Shown here: positions 6,644 through 7,514 of the stretch, piece after piece
How positions within the stretch are numbered: position 1 is the stretch's first letter
How the letters are laid out: each line of letters opens with the position of its first letter
Assembly: GCA_902796625.1 (NCBI GenBank)
Contig: CADBPX010000096.1
Span: 1-7,514, forward strand
Origin: an uncultured Pseudomonadota bacterium
GTDB lineage: Bacteria > Pseudomonadota > Alphaproteobacteria > RF32 > CAG-239
DNA length: 7,514 bases
Direction of reading: 5' to 3'
Program-made: the position numbers and the translations under genes
The notes under the pieces: model-generated
The model's input: the letters and a program-made list of their open reading frames with translations, nothing else
Told to the model about the DNA's origin: nothing
Databases searched by the model: none

Positions 6644-7411
6644 TCAGCGACCACCACGAGATTGTCTTTGTCGACGTTGAGGTCTGTTTGGGGTTTGCTG
6701 AGACTGTTTTTGGGAAACAATTTTAGCATCTTTTATCGCTTGTTGACCATCATTTATTAACTGGTTATTGCCTTTCATACCATAAGCACCGCCGCCTTTC
6801 ATATATAAATAGACACTATTTGCCTGTTGAACATATGTTCCTTTAATTTCTTTGGCTTGAGTTCCTTTACCCCACCAATATAAATGCATCATAGATTGAG
6901 CCAGCGATCGTGGCATTTTATGCAGGTCTTTATGATGTTGTGTTGCAACATCATACCACGCTTTGAAACGACGATCAAATTCTGCTTTGTGGCCTCTGTC
7001 GGTTAATCTATATCGAGGATATAAATTTCTTTTATTTTTGCCGAGTTTTCCCGCTTCATAATCTTTGACAATTTGGTCAAATAATTTTTCTTTTTGCTCT
7101 TTGCTTAATACTTTACCTTTCCACGAAAATTCCATGCTGGTAAAATTATCTTTTTGTTGTTGGCGCGAACCATTACCTTTAGGAGAATAGATTAAAAAAC
7201 CGGTGCCGGTTGTAGGATAGCCCATGCAATCAGTATAAATATCTGAACAGCGGCCTTCGGACATACCCCATTCCTTATAGCAATAATCGCGTAAGTCTTT
7301 ATAATTTGTGCATGGAAGAATTGTCGGTGTTAAATTGAATTCGACGTTCTTAAAAAAAACACGAGCCTTTTCTGCAGAATTTTTTAAACCTTTTAACATT
7401 TTGTTAATCAT
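6644..7411 (-). CDS. Hypothetical protein with four N-terminal cysteines and basic Gln/Arg tail
   Basis: I do not recognise this 255-residue protein. There is no clear signal peptide: the N-terminus (MINKMLKGLKNSAEKARVFF) looks like a basic amphipathic helix. All four cysteines fall early, at 34, 44, 55 and 62, which could form two disulfides or a metal site. A charged helical region (101-170) contains KEQKEKLFDQIVKDYEAGK and HKAEFDRRFKAWYDVATQHHKDLHK. An aromatic patch MMHLYWWGKG (174-183) and a Gly-rich YLYMKGGGAYGMKG (201-214) follow, and the last 25 residues are Gln/Arg/Ser-rich (PQRRQRQSRGGR), suggesting nucleic-acid or polyanion contact. GGAG (7423-7420) lies eight bases before the ATG; a second ATG four codons in lacks such a site. 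The gene is monocistronic in this window, with its own promoter and a terminator shared with ackA. Confidence 0.82.
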   Translation of the reverse strand: MINKMLKGLKNSAEKARVFFKNVEFNLTPTILPCTNYKDLRDYCYKEWGMSEGRCSDIYTDCMGYPTTGTGFLIYSPKGNGSRQQQKDNFTSMEFSWKGKVLSKEQKEKLFDQIVKDYEAGKLGKNKRNLYPRYRLTDRGHKAEFDRRFKAWYDVATQHHKDLHKMPRSLAQSMMHLYWWGKGTQAKEIKGTYVQQANSVYLYMKGGGAYGMKGNNQLINDGQQAIKDAKIVSQKQSQQTPNRPQRRQRQSRGGR

Positions 7412-7439
7412 AGTAATGTCTCCATAATTCTATAACTAT

Positions 7440-7468
7440 AGCGTACCATTTTATCAAAAATATGTCAA
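7440..7468 (-). promoter_or_regulatory. Predicted promoter of the 6644-7411 gene
   Basis: On the minus strand a perfect TTGACA -35 box (7468-7463) is followed after 17 bp by TACGCT (7445-7440), which keeps the conserved first, second and last -10 bases. A better-looking TATAGT (7440-7435) overlaps it but would need a 22-bp spacer. Transcription would begin near 7433, about 20 nt before the ATG, leaving room for the GGAG site. Confidence 0.55.
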
Positions 7469-7514
7469 AGAAAATTGCCGATTGCGGATTTTTTTAACGA
7501 AAGTGTCACAAATA

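Noticed and set aside
7471..7497. A hairpin-like CCG-ATTG-CGG followed by seven T
   Set aside because: The stem is only three G-C pairs with a bulge before the A-T extension, and no plus-strand gene lies upstream that would need it.

Overview
The window is a compact, AT-rich bacterial stretch, roughly 40% GC by eye, with eight protein-coding genes (one cut by the left edge) and no RNA genes, mobile elements or CRISPR arrays. Gaps between genes are short, the longest about 120 bp, and most carry recognisable Shine-Dalgarno and promoter elements. The gene content (LepA, a DUF2066 protein paired with an AI-2E family permease, and a short Pta next to AckA) fits a Gram-negative proteobacterium. 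An AT-rich, fermentative alphaproteobacterial lineage is my best guess, but nothing here proves the class.

Left part (1-2113): the 5' part of lepA (elongation factor 4) runs leftward off the edge. Divergent from it is a probable two-gene operon: a small GNAT acetyltransferase and a 264-residue, highly charged, helical protein I do not recognise. A good sigma-70-type promoter precedes the GNAT gene, and a perfect 12-bp palindrome overlaps its -35 box.

Middle (2118-4230): a leftward operon encodes a secreted DUF2066 protein followed, 4 nt later, by an eight-helix AI-2E/PerM-type permease. The permease gene ends only 4 nt from the end of the convergent unknown gene. The DUF2066 gene probably starts at the second in-frame ATG, which has a proper Shine-Dalgarno sequence.

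Right part (4368-6572): a rightward pta-ackA operon converts acetyl-CoA to acetyl phosphate and then to acetate plus ATP. It has a perfect TATAAT -10 box and ends in a strong hairpin terminator. That terminator is symmetrical and also serves the convergent gene at 6644-7411, a 255-residue orphan with four N-terminal cysteines and a basic Gln/Arg tail, which has its own TTGACA promoter.

Most of the window is housekeeping and central metabolism. I see no clear new multi-gene system. The parts most worth following up are the two unrecognised proteins and the small symmetric elements at the promoters.
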